This document shows, one piece after another, positions 40,617-43,105 of a DNA stretch of 43,105 nt. Under the pieces are notes generated by a model, which was given only the letters and a program-made list of their open reading frames with translations, was not told where the DNA came from and did no database searches. The stretch is from a virus, in IMG/VR virus record IMGVR_UViG_3300046004_001408, positions 1 to 43,105 of that record. The stretch is one strand, 5' to 3'. The stretch's first letter is position 1; each line of letters begins with the position of its first letter. The position numbers and the translations under genes were made by a program.

Positions 40617-41069
40617 TTATAAATTAACTAAAGATTTGAGATGCTTTCCTGATACATATGTTTCCTTAACGACATGATCTCCAGTATTATTCACATAACT
40701 GTATGTAATTCCATATGGTCTTGGTGAATAGACATCCACATCTATTATTTTTGCTTTGAAATAGTGCCTTCCTTCTTCATTGATTGCATATTTTTCTACC
40801 ACTGAAAGAGATCTATCAATCTCCCAGGTTGACAACGCAAAGTCTTGAACAAGGAGAGTCATTCCTAAACTGTATGATAACTTGACTGGTACACCTGATA
40901 TGTGTTTAACTAGAAGCTCTGTATAGTCAGAGTCATGCATAGAAAATATCTTTGAAATGAATTTGCTTAATGCTTCTTTGTTATGGAAACCACTCATTGT
41001 CTTCATTAACATTTCTGTTATCTCTTGTTCAGTGAGATTAACCGAGAATGCCTGTGTTGCTCTTGTCAT
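40617..41069 (-). CDS. Hypothetical protein (150 aa)
   Basis: Helical N-terminus (LTEQEITEMLMKTMS), then a beta section (LSYSLGMTLLVQDFALS, HYFKAKIIDVDVYS) that could be a small barrel. ATG 41069 lies inside the proposed 53-aa gene. Not recognised. Confidence 0.74.
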   Translation of the reverse strand: MTRATQAFSVNLTEQEITEMLMKTMSGFHNKEALSKFISKIFSMHDSDYTELLVKHISGVPVKLSYSLGMTLLVQDFALSTWEIDRSLSVVEKYAINEEGRHYFKAKIIDVDVYSPRPYGITYSYVNNTGDHVVKETYVSGKHLKSLVNL

Positions 41070-41199
41070 AACTTACTCTGAAATAGTCACCACTATCTGA
41101 TCTTTGAGCTGCAATCTGCTCATTGGGAGTATGAAATTCTTTCCCATCTTTAATATACATGAACATAATAATTTTCTGTTCTTCTTTTTCCTCTGACAT
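41038..41199 (-). CDS. Small acidic hypothetical protein (53 aa)
   Basis: MSEEKEEQKIIMFMYIKDGK starts a readable frame ending 32 bases inside the next gene. It fills most of the 243-base gap between the 150-aa and AAA+ genes. Composition is protein-like (FHTPNEQIAAQRSDSGDYF). Support is from codon composition and position only. Confidence 0.5.
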   Translation of the reverse strand: MSEEKEEQKIIMFMYIKDGKEFHTPNEQIAAQRSDSGDYFRVSYDKSNTGILG

Positions 41200-41227
41200 T
41201 TCTATTCGTTGAAGGGTTAATAATAGT

Positions 41228-41303
41228 GGTCATAGTAGGAACTGCCCCTACAACTATGTCCTTCTCAAGGAAGGTGCGTCTCTCATGTTTGCGCCATATG
41301 ACC
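41228..41303 (-). ncRNA. 76-base cloverleaf-like element (tRNA-like or pseudo-tRNA)
   Basis: On the minus strand a perfect 7-bp acceptor-like stem (GGTCATA / TATGACC) encloses exactly 76 bases. Immediately inside its 3' side is a perfect 5-bp stem with 7-base loop (GTAGG-ggcagtt-CCTAC), as in a tRNA T-arm. A 4-bp stem with 7-base loop (CCTT-CCTTGAG-AAGG) sits where the anticodon arm belongs, and a 3-bp stem (GCG/CGC) sits at the D-arm. The consensus T-loop (TTCGA), D-loop GG and U33 are missing, so a working tRNA is unlikely. An alternative fold is TCCTT-GAG-AAGGA. It could be a decayed tRNA, a tRNA-like processing site or a leader structure. Confidence 0.4.
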
Positions 41304-41312
41304 AACCTCTTC

Positions 41313-42698
41313 CTATACTAGATCAGAGACAATCTCTTTGATCTGCTCATAGTAAGCTTCATCATGCATAACTTCCTTCAAGGAGTTAGCAAGGTTTTGC
41401 TCTTTTGTAAGAGATGTATCTTTTGTTTTGGATAACTCCACTTGTCTCAAGTATGACTTGATGCACACCATGAAATGTGATGCTTTTACAATAGTATCCT
41501 TACGGATTACCATGTTAGACTTCACATTCTCAATGATTTCTGCCATGAATGCAGGAGCAATGTTGCTTTCTTCAACCAATTTGTATACAGGCTCAAAGTC
41601 TCCTTCAAGTGTAACCCCTTCACAGAAATGGTCAATGTACAACTTAGCTGTAGCAGCATTTAAGTATGTCATTGAGATGATTGATCCAATACGCTTTCCA
41701 CGTAGGAAGGTAGGCTCAATCAATTCAAGATGGTTTGTAGTAAACAAAGCAATCACGTTCATGTTCTTTGTATCACCACCATCTAAAGTGTTTAAGATAT
41801 CCTGCATTGCAGCATTTCTGTCACCTTTAGTAACTTGGTCAATGTCCTCAACAAAGACAATGATTCCGTTACCATTCTTGTCCAGAGTCTTAGACATTCT
41901 CAAAGTCTCAGCTAACAACTGAGGTGACTTCAAGTAAATGAATGACCAGTTATTCTGGATTGCTTGGTATGCAAGCTTGAAAGCAAGAAGTGTTTTACCG
42001 GTTCCGTATGGTCCCTCTAAAAGACAACCAAACTTCAATGGGATATTGTTCTTGATACAGTCTTTTGTATGTAAGATACGCGCATACAGCGGGCTCAAAG
42101 CATACTCTGTTTCTTCAGACAAGATCATCATTTCCTTGTTGATGTTCTTAAGATCCATGATTTGTGGCTGACCTTGTTCAATGTTTTCATTGATCTCAAA
42201 GGCTTGACTCTTATAGATGGAGTCAGTATTCAACAATTCATTTGTTCTGTCAATGATTTTATCAATCAAAGTTTGGAACATGAACTGACAAGTACCTTTA
42301 ACATGTAAGTATTTACCATCCATATTGTAACGGATGTCAATGTTTGCCTCTTCACCCATGTTAGGCAAATCAATTTTCCCATAAGGAATTTTCTTTCTTG
42401 TGCCGTCAGCCAACTTAATGTCAACAGTTTTGATAGAGCCATCTGCTGAAGGACCTCTCTCTGCTTTCACAGATGATGCACCAACATGCTCTTCAATTGC
42501 TCTGTACAACTGATAGATTCCATCATTCTTGAAACAAGGAACGGTGTAATCAAATGTTGTCATTTTCTTTGAGGTTTCAATCTCATTTTCAAGATAAACC
42601 AGGATCTCCGGATAAGTCTTTTGGCTTTTTGATAATTTGCCTAACTCTTCTTTCTTTTCTTTCTCCCAAGATGCTTGGGCTACTTCAATTTGTTGCAT
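41313..42698 (-). CDS. AAA+ ATPase, Cdc48/BCS1-like core
   Basis: 461 aa from ATG 42698; a longer reading from TTG 42746 is not favoured. Residues 1-200 form a helical and beta domain without recognised motifs. The AAA core has Walker A LEGPYGTGKT (227-236), Walker B IIVFVEDID (279-287), sensor 1 LFTTNHLE and the Arg region FLRGKRIG. A helical lid follows. Two other AAA+ families occur in this window, so this is a third type. It lies upstream of the cloverleaf-like element and the 53-aa gene. The client is unknown. Confidence 0.88.
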   Translation of the reverse strand: MQQIEVAQASWEKEKKEELGKLSKSQKTYPEILVYLENEIETSKKMTTFDYTVPCFKNDGIYQLYRAIEEHVGASSVKAERGPSADGSIKTVDIKLADGTRKKIPYGKIDLPNMGEEANIDIRYNMDGKYLHVKGTCQFMFQTLIDKIIDRTNELLNTDSIYKSQAFEINENIEQGQPQIMDLKNINKEMMILSEETEYALSPLYARILHTKDCIKNNIPLKFGCLLEGPYGTGKTLLAFKLAYQAIQNNWSFIYLKSPQLLAETLRMSKTLDKNGNGIIVFVEDIDQVTKGDRNAAMQDILNTLDGGDTKNMNVIALFTTNHLELIEPTFLRGKRIGSIISMTYLNAATAKLYIDHFCEGVTLEGDFEPVYKLVEESNIAPAFMAEIIENVKSNMVIRKDTIVKASHFMVCIKSYLRQVELSKTKDTSLTKEQNLANSLKEVMHDEAYYEQIKEIVSDLV

Positions 42699-42931
42699 AC
42701 TTTTCTTATTAAAATTTTTGTTTTCTCTTTTGACATTATGAGACAACCAAACTCTACCATATCAAATGTTCTCTTGAACATGACATCTTTGGTGAGTTGT
42801 ATACGGTCATACCCACTTTCAAAAGCTTCTTTAATTACGGAAAATGGAACTCTATTTTCCTTGTAGATGATCTCTTTTGATGATTCATCTAGTAGAATGG
42901 GAAGCCCATTATCACAGTACTCAATGATCAT
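42680..42931 (-). CDS. Hypothetical protein (83 aa)
   Basis: Mixed strand/helix with a basic C-terminal end (IRKVCNKLK). ATG 42931. It overlaps the AAA+ gene by 19 bases when that starts at 42698. Not recognised. Confidence 0.7.
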   Translation of the reverse strand: MIIEYCDNGLPILLDESSKEIIYKENRVPFSVIKEAFESGYDRIQLTKDVMFKRTFDMVEFGCLIMSKEKTKILIRKVCNKLK

Positions 42932-42941
42932 ACATTAGAAA

Positions 42942-43105
42942 TTATTTCTTGAGGTTGATCTCAAGAACGTAGTCACTATAACCATCTTTGTCTTCTACAA
43001 GATACTCAGGCTCACAACCATCACGGGTTGTGTCTTGGATAATATACTGGTTTTTTACGTCAAGACGGTGGTGAACAATCTCACCAATGGTAAATTCATG
43101 CTTTG
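42942..43105 (-). CDS. 3' end of a small gene running off the window (KOW/SH3-like?)
   Basis: The frame is open to the window edge and ends in TAA at 42942-42944, 11 bases before the next ATG. The 53 visible residues (FTIGEIVHHRLDVKNQYIIQ, then EPEYLVEDKDGYSDYVLEI) look like a small beta barrel of the SH3/KOW kind often found in tiny phage proteins. The start lies beyond the window. Confidence 0.68.
   Translation of the reverse strand, partial: KHEFTIGEIVHHRLDVKNQYIIQDTTRDGCEPEYLVEDKDGYSDYVLEINLKK

Noticed and set aside
41228-41303. Functional tRNA
   Set aside because: The shape is right but the TTCGA loop, D-loop GG and U33 are missing; kept only as a tRNA-like element.
41428-41922. 164-codon plus-strand open frame opposite the AAA+ gene
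   Set aside because: It lies entirely antisense to a gene with intact AAA+ motifs, has shadow-like composition and no promoter element.

Overview
The window reads as part of a large, AT-rich, tightly packed tailed-phage genome infecting a Bacteroidota host. It most resembles a crAss-like phage (order Crassvirales), although no phage RNA polymerase or capsid gene is inside the window to prove that. The host inference rests on three perfect copies of the Bacteroidota promoter -7 element TAnnTTTG, each with a TTTG box 19-20 bases upstream, on the lack of strong Shine-Dalgarno sequences, and on gene families typical of Bacteroidota phages. There are no ribosomal or housekeeping genes and no CRISPR array.

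Layout. Bases 1-3947 (+) are the 3' end of a giant gene that starts outside the window, probably a virion-associated protein. A bidirectional terminator (about 3966-4008) separates it from a nearly unbroken minus-strand block running from about 43.1 kb down to 4.0 kb. Genes there are joined by ATGA or TAATG overlaps or gaps of a few bases. Reading in the direction of transcription: 43.1-40.2 kb, an AAA+ ATPase, small genes, a cloverleaf-like RNA element and an insulated 155-aa gene; 39.6-34.1 kb, small unknown genes, an HNH protein, an SF2 helicase, a ClpS-like adaptor and a NinB-like protein; 33.8-27.3 kb, the DNA core (uracil-DNA glycosylase, possible helicase loader, DnaB-type helicase, Sak4-like ATPase, SSB-like protein, DnaG-like primase, RuvC-like resolvase); 26.9-24.3 kb, a metallopeptidase/VWA protein with a MoxR-like ATPase; 24.3-17.0 kb, a PD-(D/E)XK nuclease, family B DNA polymerase and a DUF932 protein with a long acidic tail; 17.0-14.2 kb, a MazG-like pyrophosphohydrolase, a proteasome-type AAA+ ATPase and membrane proteins; 14.1-11.3 kb, a conserved 721/123-aa pair followed by a 338-base non-coding stretch that looks like a structured RNA; 11.3-4.0 kb, a membrane-anchored glucosaminidase, many small genes, two homing-type endonucleases, a spore-photoproduct-lyase-like radical SAM protein and a WGR-ATP-dependent DNA ligase fusion.

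How it works together. The block supplies a near-complete replication, recombination and repair set: polymerase, primase, helicase, SSB, annealing ATPase, resolvase, nuclease, ligase, UDG and a possible photoproduct lyase. Next to this lies an unusual protein-remodelling set: three different AAA+ ATPases, an HExxH/VWA protein and a ClpS adaptor. Hairpins sit between several consecutive genes, often within 8-35 bases of the next start codon, so expression is probably tuned gene by gene inside long transcripts. One gene (33858-34169) runs against the block from its own promoter, apparently as a leaderless message.
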